NCBI GenBank assembly: GCA_041654095.1
Contig: JBAZED010000005.1
Span: 8,605-72,604, forward strand
Origin: UBA1424 sp041654095
GTDB lineage: Bacteria; Bacillota_I; Bacilli_A; RFN20; CAG-826
Direction of reading: 5' to 3'
DNA: 64,000 nt
Position numbers and translations under genes: made by a program. The notes below the pieces were generated by a model. The model did not search any database. It saw nothing but the letters and a program-made list of their open reading frames with translations, and was not told the DNA's origin. Shown one piece after another: positions 41,834-49,668 of the stretch. Numbering within the stretch: position 1 is the first letter of the stretch; each line of letters starts with the position of its first letter.

Positions 41834-43386
41834 AGAACCTCCTCATCAAGGTGAATAATCTGATCGTCGTTTTCTTCTATAAAGCGAACTCTGGCCAATC
41901 TGATGCGTCTTCTATCTTGAAAGACGACGAAAAGGCCGAGGAATTGAATGGTGATGAGCGGCATCAAGGTGACTAGAGCATTGACGCCAAAGGCATAAGT
42001 CATGATATCCTGTCCGTTCTGAGTCACGCCATCGAACTGATATATGGCGGCCCCGATTGCAAAGGGAAGGACAAACGATGAATTCATCGGGCCGCTCGCG
42101 ATACGGCCGGCATCAAAAGCCATTGCCGAGTAGATCTTGGGGACGAACAAGGCCATGATCAAAGCAATAACGTATCCGCCAATCACAAAATAGAGAATTG
42201 ATATTTCTTTGACGAGGCGAATCATGGCAAACGTCATCGCTAAACCAGCGCCGATGGCGATGGCGATCAAAACAACACCTTTACGAATTGTGCCTTCGGT
42301 AATGTTTTCAACTTGGCCGACGAGGACGTGAATCGCTGGTTCTAGCAATACGGCCGCCATGCCGATGATGGCTCCGATAATAATAATTAACGCTGGACCA
42401 TCATCAGCAATCGCGGTCCCAATCTTTCGGCTAATCGGCAAAAAGCCGACATTCACTGCCGTCAAAAAGATCACTAAGCCTAAATAGGTATAGACGAGTC
42501 CGGCGATTATCCGAATCAATACTTTCGTCGGCAAGCGAATGGCAATGGCTTGATAGATGAAGAAGAAAGCCGTGATAGGTAAGATGGCAAAGGCGACATT
42601 GATGGCGCTCTCACCAAGGGCTCCGGCAAACGAAGAAGGAGCCTCCAATTTATAATCGAAGGGGATATCTTTAAGGACAAAGGACATAATCATCATCACT
42701 AAGACCGGACCAATTGAGGTAATGGCGATGAGACCAAATGAATCTTCATTGGTTTTTCGGCCTGAACGAGTTGTGGCAATACCAATTCCGAGAGCCAAGA
42801 TGAAAGGCACGGTAATCGTCCCAGCCGATGCGCCTCCCGAATCGAAGGCAAAGGGAATAAACGATGGGTGGACGTAATTGACACCCAAGGCAAGAGCAAA
42901 GAGCAGGCCATAAAAAATAATGAGCCATATTACCAGACTCTTTTGCAACAAAATGCGGAGAATTCCAATCACCATAAAAGCGCCAAAACCAATGCCAATT
43001 AAAATGACGACAATCCATTGATTGCTAATGAAAGGTAACCATTCATCGCCGAGCGGAGCTTGCGATACGAGAACGCGCAAGTCGGGTTCCGCGATGACAA
43101 TGAAGGCTCCGAGGAGAAAAAAGAGAAATATCATCAAACCAATTTTCTTTTGGCTGGTGATCGAAGCGCCGATATACTCGCCAATCGGCGACATTGCCAT
43201 GTCGGTTCCAATCGTGAATAGACCCATGCCTAAAATGATCAAAAGAGCCATCAAGACAAAAACAATCAAAGCCCAATTATCTTCGATTCGAGCTAATCCG
43301 CTGAAATGCAAAATCAAAACGATGCCGACCATCGGCAGAGTTGAGATCAATGCCGCTTTAAATTTGTGCAACCATTCGAAAGACAT
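41830..43386 (-). CDS. DUF1538 family membrane transport protein
   Basis: The 518-residue protein has about 12-14 membrane helices in two similar halves (starting near LHKFKAALISTLPMVGIVLI and near KVLIRIIAGLVYTYLGLVIF), the duplicated DUF1538 structure. Each half carries acidic or Gly-rich patches such as AFDSGGASAGTITVPFILAL and AFDAGRIASGPMNSSFVLPF, whose matching positions suggest a shared substrate path. It is known only as a family regularly adjacent to PII-like proteins, as here. The substrate is unknown; a nitrogen compound, cation or anion are all possible. It has its own good promoter. Confidence 0.82.
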   Translation of the reverse strand: MSFEWLHKFKAALISTLPMVGIVLILHFSGLARIEDNWALIVFVLMALLIILGMGLFTIGTDMAMSPIGEYIGASITSQKKIGLMIFLFFLLGAFIVIAEPDLRVLVSQAPLGDEWLPFISNQWIVVILIGIGFGAFMVIGILRILLQKSLVIWLIIFYGLLFALALGVNYVHPSFIPFAFDSGGASAGTITVPFILALGIGIATTRSGRKTNEDSFGLIAITSIGPVLVMMIMSFVLKDIPFDYKLEAPSSFAGALGESAINVAFAILPITAFFFIYQAIAIRLPTKVLIRIIAGLVYTYLGLVIFLTAVNVGFLPISRKIGTAIADDGPALIIIIGAIIGMAAVLLEPAIHVLVGQVENITEGTIRKGVVLIAIAIGAGLAMTFAMIRLVKEISILYFVIGGYVIALIMALFVPKIYSAMAFDAGRIASGPMNSSFVLPFAIGAAIYQFDGVTQNGQDIMTYAFGVNALVTLMPLITIQFLGLFVVFQDRRRIRLARVRFIEENDDQIIHLDEEVL

Positions 43387-43415
43387 TATTTCAGTGGTAA
43401 TTCCCTTATTTTTTA

Positions 43416-43444
43416 ATTCTAACTAGATAAAAGAAAGCAGTCAA
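43416..43444 (-). promoter_or_regulatory. Promoter of the DUF1538-PII operon
   Basis: Minus-strand TTGACT (43439-43444), 17-base spacer, TAGAAT (43416-43421), ending 29 bases before the ATG at 43386. Confidence 0.75.
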
Positions 43445-43445
43445 A

Positions 43446-43466
43446 CCATATTAAATGGTTTTATTA
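43446..43466. terminator. Weak hairpin downstream of the pseudouridine synthase gene
   Basis: AACCAT-ATTAA-ATGGTT with flanking T and A runs. It lies between the end of the gene at 43491 and the next promoter and could serve as a weak terminator. Confidence 0.35.
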
Positions 43467-43490
43467 AAAAGGCCGCAAAAAGACACTATT

Positions 43491-44420
43491 TTACTTTTTT
43501 AAGAAAAACATATTTTTAAATTCATCAGGCATCGGCGTCTGAAACCTACGTTCGTTTTTGGTGATTGGATGAATAAAAGCGAGCTCATAGGCATGGAGGC
43601 CGAGGCGCTTAATCGGGTCGGACGGCTGCCCGTATTTGTCGTCGCCAATGACGTGGTGACCGATGTACCCGAGCTGAACTCTGATCTGGTTTTTCCGCCC
43701 TGATCCAATGTGGACATCAAGAAGTGAATAGCCATCGCTTTCAGCAATAACTTTATACCTGGTTATGCATTCTTTGCCAATCTTCTTATTTGGCGTCACG
43801 TACATCAGATTCAAGTTATTTTCGGCGAGAAAGTGATGAAGGGTGTCTTCCTTTTTCTCGAGGTGACCTTCGACGATAGCGTAGTATCCGCGCGAGGTCA
43901 CGATGTTTGACCAGCTCTTTTGCATGGCTTCGCGAATCGCACTTTGCTTAGCGACCATCATGACGCCCGAGGTATCTTCATCGAGGCGGTGAACGACGAA
44001 AATCCGGTTGTGCTTATCTTTTTGCTGAACGTAATCCATCAGCATTCGATAAGCGGTGCGACCTTTGATTTTATCGCTGGCAATACTCAGCAGTCCGGAA
44101 GGTTTGTTAATGACGATAAACTCTTCGTCTTCAAAAATAATCGGCAAGTTCTCGCGCCTCTTGGCCGTGATGCGGTTTTTAGAGACGATGACGATATCTT
44201 CTTTGGCTAACATGAAATTGAACTGCGCGATGGGTGCGCCATCGACGGACACTTGGTGATTGGCGAGAATCCGTTTGACAGTATTCCGCGATTGTCCCGG
44301 CATTTTTTCTAGTAGAAAAGTCAGGAGTTCACACGGCTCCTTAACTGCAAATTCCTTAATGTTTTTGGGATCGATTTCGCGCGACTTATATGCTGCGCGA
44401 CTTTTATCGTTTTTATTCAT
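43491..44420 (-). CDS. RluC/RluD family pseudouridine synthase
   Basis: The 309-residue protein has an N-terminal S4 RNA-binding domain (LLTFLLEKMPGQSRNTVKRI...SVDG) and the catalytic domain with HRLDEDTSGVMMVAK (catalytic Asp in HRLDxxTSG), HIGSGRKNQIRVQLGYIGHH and LGLHAYELAFIHP. It isomerises uridine in rRNA; which position cannot be told from sequence alone. It overlaps the patatin gene by 4 bases (ATGA), so the two are co-translated. Confidence 0.9.
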   Translation of the reverse strand: MNKNDKSRAAYKSREIDPKNIKEFAVKEPCELLTFLLEKMPGQSRNTVKRILANHQVSVDGAPIAQFNFMLAKEDIVIVSKNRITAKRRENLPIIFEDEEFIVINKPSGLLSIASDKIKGRTAYRMLMDYVQQKDKHNRIFVVHRLDEDTSGVMMVAKQSAIREAMQKSWSNIVTSRGYYAIVEGHLEKKEDTLHHFLAENNLNLMYVTPNKKIGKECITRYKVIAESDGYSLLDVHIGSGRKNQIRVQLGYIGHHVIGDDKYGQPSDPIKRLGLHAYELAFIHPITKNERRFQTPMPDEFKNMFFLKK

Positions 44421-45280
44421 TTCAAATATTCCATTAATTGTACCATATTGTCCTCGGCCGCTTTCCGGCCCCGCAAATACACTTTTTGGAGTTCCTCTTT
44501 ATCTTTTTCCGTTCGCTTGAGCATAATCGGCTCTCGGGGGCGGATGACGAATGCTTGGCCCTTAGCTTCGAGATCTTCGAGATCAGCTGCATCCTGATTA
44601 TAGCTCTTTGGATAATCGAGGATGGTTTTGATCAGAACGGGATATTTGCCATAGAGGGCCTTGAGCGCTCCTTCGTGCTGCCGTTTGCTCAAGTCTTTTC
44701 GATAGTTTTTATCGCGCGTTGTAATGACGATAATCTTATCAAAACCATCGTCCAGAGCCTTGCGAAACGGAATTGGAGCAGCTAACCCGCCATCCATGCA
44801 CGGCTCGCTTTCAACGCTTACGGGAGCGCTGAAAAAAGGGAGAGATGAGGATGCGGCAATCGCTTTATTAAAATCAGAAGTCTCGCCTTTTACAAAGTAA
44901 AGAGGTTCGCCATTGAGACAGGAAGTCGTTCCGACGACCATTTTTATTTCGCTCTTTTCAAAAGTATCGAAGTCAAAAGGGAGGATCTTTTCGGCCATTT
45001 CGCCAAAGAGATAGTCGAAGTTGAATAGTGTTTTTTTGGTAAATAAAAACTTGGGATTCACAAATCTTTTGTCCGACATATAGTCGACGACCACCGACCG
45101 CGAGCGTCCAACTTGCTTCGAAAGGTAACTCAAGGCGATTAGCGCACCCGCCGAGACGCCGACGACATATTGAAAATAGAGATCGTTCTCCATAAAAACG
45201 TCGAGGACGCCGGCGGTAAATGCGCCTCGCACCGCGCCTCCTTGCAGGACTAATGCAACTTTGTCATTTTTCATATGCAT
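44417..45280 (-). CDS. Patatin-like phospholipase (RssA-like)
   Basis: The protein has the patatin core: oxyanion loop LQGGAVRGAFTAGVL, nucleophile Ser in GVSAGALIAL and catalytic Asp in MDGGLAAPIPF. Such lipid acyl hydrolases cleave fatty acyl chains; the true substrate is unknown. I start at the ATG 45280 (MHMKNDKVAL) or ATG 45274, because the upstream part of the frame lies within the hairpin terminator of the feo operon. There is no ribosome site; the transcript may have a very short leader. Confidence 0.82.
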   Translation of the reverse strand: MHMKNDKVALVLQGGAVRGAFTAGVLDVFMENDLYFQYVVGVSAGALIALSYLSKQVGRSRSVVVDYMSDKRFVNPKFLFTKKTLFNFDYLFGEMAEKILPFDFDTFEKSEIKMVVGTTSCLNGEPLYFVKGETSDFNKAIAASSSLPFFSAPVSVESEPCMDGGLAAPIPFRKALDDGFDKIIVITTRDKNYRKDLSKRQHEGALKALYGKYPVLIKTILDYPKSYNQDAADLEDLEAKGQAFVIRPREPIMLKRTEKDKEELQKVYLRGRKAAEDNMVQLMEYLK

Positions 45281-45307
45281 ATTTAATTGTATACTAAAAG
45301 CTAACAA

Positions 45308-45328
45308 GAAAAATGGAGATATCTCCAT
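45308..45328 (-). terminator. Terminator of the feo operon
   Basis: Minus-strand ATGGAGATATCTCCAT (perfect palindrome, 45313-45328) followed by TTTTTC, 5 bases past the stop of the Cys-rich gene. Confidence 0.7.
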
Positions 45329-45333
45329 CTTCA

Positions 45334-45513
45334 CTATTTTTTTATTCTGAATTTACGTCTATAGTCTCTGAGCAAGCGGTTCGCTTTCGCGCCGTTGGCC
45401 TCTGGACAATTCCGGCATCCACCTTTCTCGCGGTTTTTAATCAATCCAAAGTAGATAATTAGGCTGAGAAGGGCCAAAACCACTAGCAAGATGGCGATAT
45501 CGACCCAATTCAT
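45334..45513 (-). CDS. FeoB-associated Cys-rich membrane protein
   Basis: The 59-residue protein starts MNWVDIAILLVVLALLSLII (one membrane helix) and continues with GGCRNCPEANGAK, the CxxC cytoplasmic motif of small FeoB-associated proteins. They are thought to assist Fe(II) transfer after FeoB. I start at the ATG that overlaps the feoB stop (ATGA); an ATG 12 bases upstream (45525) is possible. Confidence 0.8.
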   Translation of the reverse strand: MNWVDIAILLVVLALLSLIIYFGLIKNREKGGCRNCPEANGAKANRLLRDYRRKFRIKK

Positions 45514-47537
45514 ACCACGAGCCATCCTATCACTCCGACCAACGATGATAAAATCCAAGCGATGCCCGTCTGGAAAAAAACGGCTTTCAGCATCGCTTTA
45601 GTCGATGCGAGTTCTTTGCGCATCGCAGCGATTGCGGCGATGCAAGGAGCGCTGAAGAGATTAAAAATCATATAAGCGTAGGCACTCCACCCGTCGAAGA
45701 AGCCAAAAATGCCGGTTCCGAATACTTCGCCGCTTCCTTCGAGGCCGGCGATCACTTCTAGCGAACCGACAACTTGTTCTTTTGCGATCAGACCTTGGAT
45801 GGCGGATACCGTCGCTCCCCACGACCAAGAGCCGCCTAGCATTGGATAGAAAATCCAAGCAAAGGCGTTGCCGATTCCGGCCAATACGCTGTTGCCGATG
45901 CTGTGATTCACGCCGTCAATATAATTGAATGACCAGGTGAACGAGGCCAGGAACCAAACGGCGACCGAGCAGAGGACGATGACTGTTCCCGCTCTCTTGA
46001 CAAATGACCAAGTCTTATCAAAAACATCGCGAGCGACATAGACAAAGCTCGGAGCATGGAAGTTAGGGAGCTCGGACAAATAGGATGAAATCGAATTTTT
46101 ATATACAAATTTCTTGAGGATGACAGCCGACAGCAAAATGACGGCGATGGCCATGAAATAAAGACTCAGTGTCACGAGCCATGCATAACTCGCAAAAAAG
46201 TAACTGGCAAATAGAGCGATTATCGGCAGTTTAGCAGAGCACGGAACAAATGGTGTCAGCATGACCGTCATCTTCCGCTCTTCTTCATTTTCAACAGTGC
46301 GCGACGCCATGATGCCGGGCACGCTACATCCGCTTCCGACGATGAAGGGAATAAGCGATTTTCCACTCAAGCCGAATTTCTTGAAAAGGCGGTCGAGGAA
46401 AAACGAGATGCGCGACATGTATCCTGTCGTTTCTAGCAATGCTAGACATAAGAACAAAATAGTCAGCTGCGGCAGGAAGCTCGCGACTGCTCCAAATCCA
46501 GCGACAATGCCATCTACGACTAGCGATATCGACCACGGCGATGCTCCCGCGCTGTTTAATCCGTGCTCAATCAACGGACCCAATCCAGTTATGGCAAAAG
46601 GGACTTCGCGGCCGAGGATATCAATTGATGTCGAACCGTCGAAAAGAGCGCCGACAAAATCAACCGTCAAACCGCCGACTAATCCGACGGACAGGAAATA
46701 GACAATTCCCATGATTATGGCAAAAATCGGCAGCCCGAAATACTTGTGTAAAAAGATGCGGTCGAGTTTATCGGTGATCGTCTCGCCTCCGGGCGTTTGG
46801 GATGAACATTCTTCTTTGATACGAACGATGTGGCGGTAGCGTTGATCGGCGATGAGTTGCTCGCTATCCATCTCATACATTTCTTCAAGGCTGGAGATCT
46901 TGGCTTCTAACCGCTCGGAGATCAGATGTCGATAATCTCGATCGCGCTCAATCATTTTGACGGCTGCAAAGCGCTTGTGGCTGATGGGGATTTCGGATGA
47001 TATCTCCGAGATGACCTTCTCAAGTTCTTCATCATAGATAAAATCATGAAGATTTTTCTTGTATGCGCCCGACTTGATAACCTCAATTAACTTGTCGATC
47101 CCAAGATTTTTCTTCGCTGAGATGGAAACAATCGATGTATTGAGTCTTATTGACAGCATTTCGATATCGACGGTGATGCCGCTTTTTTCAAGGACATCAG
47201 CCATATTTAAAGCGATGATGACATTTGAATCGAGTTCTAAAAGTTGCGTCGTTAGATATAAGCTTCGCTCGAGGCTGGTGGCATCAATTATATTGATGAT
47301 CAGATCGGGGTTTTCTTCCATCGCATACTGACGAGAAATTTCTTCCTCGGCTGAATACGGCGATAGAGAATAGACGCCAGGGAGGTCGACGATCTCGATA
47401 TCAGTGCCGATGACAGTTCCCTCTTTTCTTTCGATGGTCACACCGGGCCAGTTGCCAACTTTTTGATTGGTGCCGGTCAAGGTATTGAAAAGGGTCGTCT
47501 TTCCTGAATTTTGGTTTCCGACTAAGGCGATTTTCAT
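45510..47537 (-). CDS. feoB: Ferrous iron transporter B
   Basis: FeoB imports Fe(II) across the cytoplasmic membrane, powered or gated by its GTPase domain. The 675-residue protein starts MKIALVGNQNSGKTTLFN (G1 P-loop), has WPGVTIERKEG (switch I), VDLPGVYSLSP (G3), ALNMAD (G4) and a C-terminal channel part with two gate repeats (LGLSGKSLIPFIVGSGCSVP and MTVMLTPFVPCSAKLPIIAL) carrying Cys residues. The true start is the ATG at 47537, one base after the feoA stop, not the longer frame. Confidence 0.95.
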   Translation of the reverse strand: MKIALVGNQNSGKTTLFNTLTGTNQKVGNWPGVTIERKEGTVIGTDIEIVDLPGVYSLSPYSAEEEISRQYAMEENPDLIINIIDATSLERSLYLTTQLLELDSNVIIALNMADVLEKSGITVDIEMLSIRLNTSIVSISAKKNLGIDKLIEVIKSGAYKKNLHDFIYDEELEKVISEISSEIPISHKRFAAVKMIERDRDYRHLISERLEAKISSLEEMYEMDSEQLIADQRYRHIVRIKEECSSQTPGGETITDKLDRIFLHKYFGLPIFAIIMGIVYFLSVGLVGGLTVDFVGALFDGSTSIDILGREVPFAITGLGPLIEHGLNSAGASPWSISLVVDGIVAGFGAVASFLPQLTILFLCLALLETTGYMSRISFFLDRLFKKFGLSGKSLIPFIVGSGCSVPGIMASRTVENEEERKMTVMLTPFVPCSAKLPIIALFASYFFASYAWLVTLSLYFMAIAVILLSAVILKKFVYKNSISSYLSELPNFHAPSFVYVARDVFDKTWSFVKRAGTVIVLCSVAVWFLASFTWSFNYIDGVNHSIGNSVLAGIGNAFAWIFYPMLGGSWSWGATVSAIQGLIAKEQVVGSLEVIAGLEGSGEVFGTGIFGFFDGWSAYAYMIFNLFSAPCIAAIAAMRKELASTKAMLKAVFFQTGIAWILSSLVGVIGWLVV

Positions 47538-47538
47538 A

Positions 47539-47829
47539 TTATTCGATGACCTTAATGTCAATTGACCGCATGTCTTTGCGGCGTATGCACAATTCATATC
47601 CACGCAAGCGAATGTCAACCGGATCTCCGAGGGGAGCAATCTTTTTAATCTCAATGACAACCCCTTTAGTTATTCCCATATCGAGGAGTCGGCGTCGCAA
47701 AGCGGCATCATCATTGTGAAAATTGAGGACGAGAGCCTTCTGGCCGCGGTCGAGATCGCTTAAATGTCCTTCACAACCTAGCTGAAGTTTCAATTTTCTT
47801 CTTTGACCGTCTCGCTGCTTTCTTCTCAT
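47539..47829 (-). CDS. feoA: FeoA, SH3-like partner of FeoB
   Basis: The 96-residue protein has the FeoA SH3-like fold: QKALVLNFHNDDAALRRRLL, DMGITKGVVIEIKKIAPLGD and RLRGYELCIRRKD. I start at the ATG 47829 because AGGA lies 5 bases upstream and the predicted promoter lies between 47867 and 47895; the longer frame to 47895 would begin within the promoter. It leads feoA-feoB-Cys-rich protein. Confidence 0.9.
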   Translation of the reverse strand: MRRKQRDGQRRKLKLQLGCEGHLSDLDRGQKALVLNFHNDDAALRRRLLDMGITKGVVIEIKKIAPLGDPVDIRLRGYELCIRRKDMRSIDIKVIE

Positions 47830-47866
47830 AATTCCTATCGCGCCATACTTGTGGGGCACGTCCTTT

Positions 47867-47951
47867 ATCTTAAAGATAGGAAAAGGCAAAGTCAACCATA
47901 TTGTTAACCAGCGTTAACTTTTTTGAATTCATTCGCAAGCGGTGTTATAAT
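47867..47951. promoter_or_regulatory. Divergent promoters and shared operator between feoA and dtxR-type gene
   Basis: Minus strand: TTGACT (47890-47895), 17 bases, TAAGAT (47867-47872), reading towards feoA. Plus strand: TTGAAT (47923-47928), 17 bases, TATAAT (47946-47951), reading towards the regulator. Between the two -35 elements lies GTTAAC-CAGC-GTTAAC (47903-47918), a direct and inverted repeat well placed as the binding site of the DtxR-family protein. Confidence 0.75.
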
Positions 47952-47976
47952 GATTCTTAGAATAAGCACAGGAATT

Positions 47977-48348
47977 ATGAAAAAGACCACGAAATCAATC
48001 GAAGACTACCTCGAGGCTTTCTACATCCTTTATAAAAATAAAGAACCACTCGAATCGGCTCGTGTTTCGCGCCTTTTAAATGTATCGCGCCCCGCCGTCA
48101 ACAAAGCAACTCACGAATTGATGCGCCTCGGTTTTATCAACAAGACTCCATACTCGGAAATCGAATTCACCCCGGCTGGAAAGCGCATCGCCAGCAAAGT
48201 CTACCACCGCCACACGACGATAAAAAAATACTTGTTGAAACTCGGCGTATCGGAAAAAAATGCCGATCGGGACTGCTGCCTGATCGAGCATGTTTTGTCG
48301 GATGAGACTTTTAAAAAAATCGAAGAATTAGTTGTTGATAAAGATTGA
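47977..48348 (+). CDS. DtxR-family iron-dependent transcription regulator
   Basis: The 123-residue protein has an N-terminal winged helix (ARVSRLLNVSRPAVNKATHEL, about 28-48) and the dimerisation/metal domain. The primary metal site C101-x-x-E104-H105 (CLIEH) matches iron-sensing DtxR/IdeR rather than MntR, which has Glu in the first position; H77 and H79 also fit. It lacks the SH3-like C-terminal domain. I start at ATG 47977 (AGGA 4 bases upstream); the longer frame from 47923 begins within the -35 element. Divergent from feoAB, so it probably represses iron uptake when iron is plentiful. Confidence 0.88.
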   Translation: MKKTTKSIEDYLEAFYILYKNKEPLESARVSRLLNVSRPAVNKATHELMRLGFINKTPYSEIEFTPAGKRIASKVYHRHTTIKKYLLKLGVSEKNADRDCCLIEHVLSDETFKKIEELVVDKD

Positions 48349-48351
48349 TAA

Positions 48352-48795
48352 TCAGCGAAAGACTTCTTCCGCATCGAGGAAGTCTTTCGTAATATCCTCG
48401 CTCGTTTTCACAAAGTGCGCCACGACGAGCAAGTCGTCGTTATCAGGGTTTAATTTCAGCAATTTTTCGACACGACAAATGAGATTGTTCCTCGCTCCGT
48501 TGATAAGAATGGCAGTGCCGTCAACGCGATGAGGGACAGTGCTTAATTTACTGATTTCATCACTGTGGCCGTTTCCCAATTGAAGGGCGACAGGCTTCTG
48601 TTCTTTGCTGAGGGCACTGATACCGACCAGCATGCCGACTTCGAGGTTGCGACCCGTCACGCTTTGCTCACCGACTAAAAGACCGATGACATCATAGTCG
48701 ATCATCATCGACCAGGCGCAGATCATCGCATAATTGCGATCGTGTTTTTTAAAACACAGGGCGTTAGCACCGGCTAAAAAGGCGTGGAGACCCAT
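48352..48795 (-). CDS. Flavin reductase-like domain protein
   Basis: The 147-residue protein resembles the split-barrel flavin reductase/flavoredoxin family: it binds FMN through a beta barrel. Visible features are ICAWSMMIDYDVIGLLVGEQS near the N-terminus, GMLVGISALS and VPHRVDGTAILINGARNNLI; compared with typical members it is short. It lies 11 bases downstream of aguB and so appears part of the putrescine operon, though a role there is not obvious. It could recycle flavin or sense redox state. The family call is moderate. Confidence 0.55.
   Translation of the reverse strand: MGLHAFLAGANALCFKKHDRNYAMICAWSMMIDYDVIGLLVGEQSVTGRNLEVGMLVGISALSKEQKPVALQLGNGHSDEISKLSTVPHRVDGTAILINGARNNLICRVEKLLKLNPDNDDLLVVAHFVKTSEDITKDFLDAEEVFR
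48356..48389. repeat. Long inverted repeat at convergent gene ends
   Basis: CGAAAGACTTC (48356-48366) and GAAGTCTTTCG (48379-48389) form an 11-bp stem around a 12-base loop that overlaps the 3' end of the flavin reductase-like gene. No U-run follows, so it may be a bidirectional terminator of atypical type or an mRNA-stabilising hairpin. Confidence 0.45.
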
Positions 48796-48806
48796 TTTAT
48801 CAATAC

Positions 48807-49667
48807 CTATTTTTTAGAATCATCTAATTTGATGAGGCTAGAATATAAATCCGGGCGGCGATCGCGAAAGACACCCCACGAAATCCGTTTTTTATCAATT
48901 TCGGCGAGATCGAATTCGGCGATGGCGATGTCTTCTTCAGCTCTCGATAACTCAGCGATAATGTTTCCGCCTTCATCCGCGATAAAACTGCTTCCAAAAA
49001 ACGTCATGCTCGAATCTTTTTCAGTTTCGGTCCCGATGCGATTTGAAGCTAAGACGGGAATGATATTGGCGGCAGCATGACCCTTCATCGCGTTCTGCCA
49101 ATGATCTTTTGAATCCTTGGGGAGAACCGGTTCGCTGCCTATCGCCGTTGGATAGACGATTAATTGCGCGCCTAACAAGGCGAGCGAGCGAGCAACTTCG
49201 GGAAACCATTGATCCCAGCAAATGCCAACTCCGACTTTGCCATACTTTGTCTTGAATACGCAAAATCCGGTATCTCCTGGCGAGAAATAAAACTTCTCTT
49301 CATAGCACTCGCCAGTCGGAATGTGCGATTTGCGGTACAGGCCGAGATTCTTCCCGTCGGCGTCGATCATGACAAGAGAATTAAAATGGACATTGCCAGC
49401 TTTCTCAAAAAAGGAAAGAGGCAGGACGACTCCGAGTTCCTTGGCGAGCATTTGAAAATGAGCAATCGTCATTGAAGATGCAACTTCTTCAGCTAGTGCA
49501 AAGTAGCCATAATTTTCTTTTTGGCAAAAATACGGGGTTTTAAATAATTCCGGTAAAAGAATGACATTTGCGCCTTTTTGGGCGGCTTTCCGCACCATTT
49601 CTTCAGCTTTTGCCAAGTTTTCGTCAATATTCCACGACATTTTAAACTGCGTTATGGCAACTTTCAT
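48807..49667 (-). CDS. aguB: N-carbamoylputrescine amidase
   Basis: AguB hydrolyses N-carbamoylputrescine to putrescine, CO2 and ammonia. The 286-residue nitrilase-family protein has the Glu-Lys-Cys triad: LPELFKTPYFCQ (Glu about 40), LYRKSHIPTG (Lys about 113) and GVGICWDQWFPEVAR (Cys about 150). The nearby ECYEEKFYFSPGDTGF and HWQNAMKGHAAANIIPV match characterised AguB enzymes. It starts one base after the stop of the decarboxylase-deiminase fusion (TAATATG), giving all three steps from arginine to putrescine in two genes. Confidence 0.93.
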   Translation of the reverse strand: MKVAITQFKMSWNIDENLAKAEEMVRKAAQKGANVILLPELFKTPYFCQKENYGYFALAEEVASSMTIAHFQMLAKELGVVLPLSFFEKAGNVHFNSLVMIDADGKNLGLYRKSHIPTGECYEEKFYFSPGDTGFCVFKTKYGKVGVGICWDQWFPEVARSLALLGAQLIVYPTAIGSEPVLPKDSKDHWQNAMKGHAAANIIPVLASNRIGTETEKDSSMTFFGSSFIADEGGNIIAELSRAEEDIAIAEFDLAEIDKKRISWGVFRDRRPDLYSSLIKLDDSKK

Positions 49668-49668
49668 A

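Noticed and set aside
46261..46701. Plus-strand ORF of 146 codons inside feoB
   Set aside because: Antisense shadow of feoB; no ribosome site or recognisable domain.
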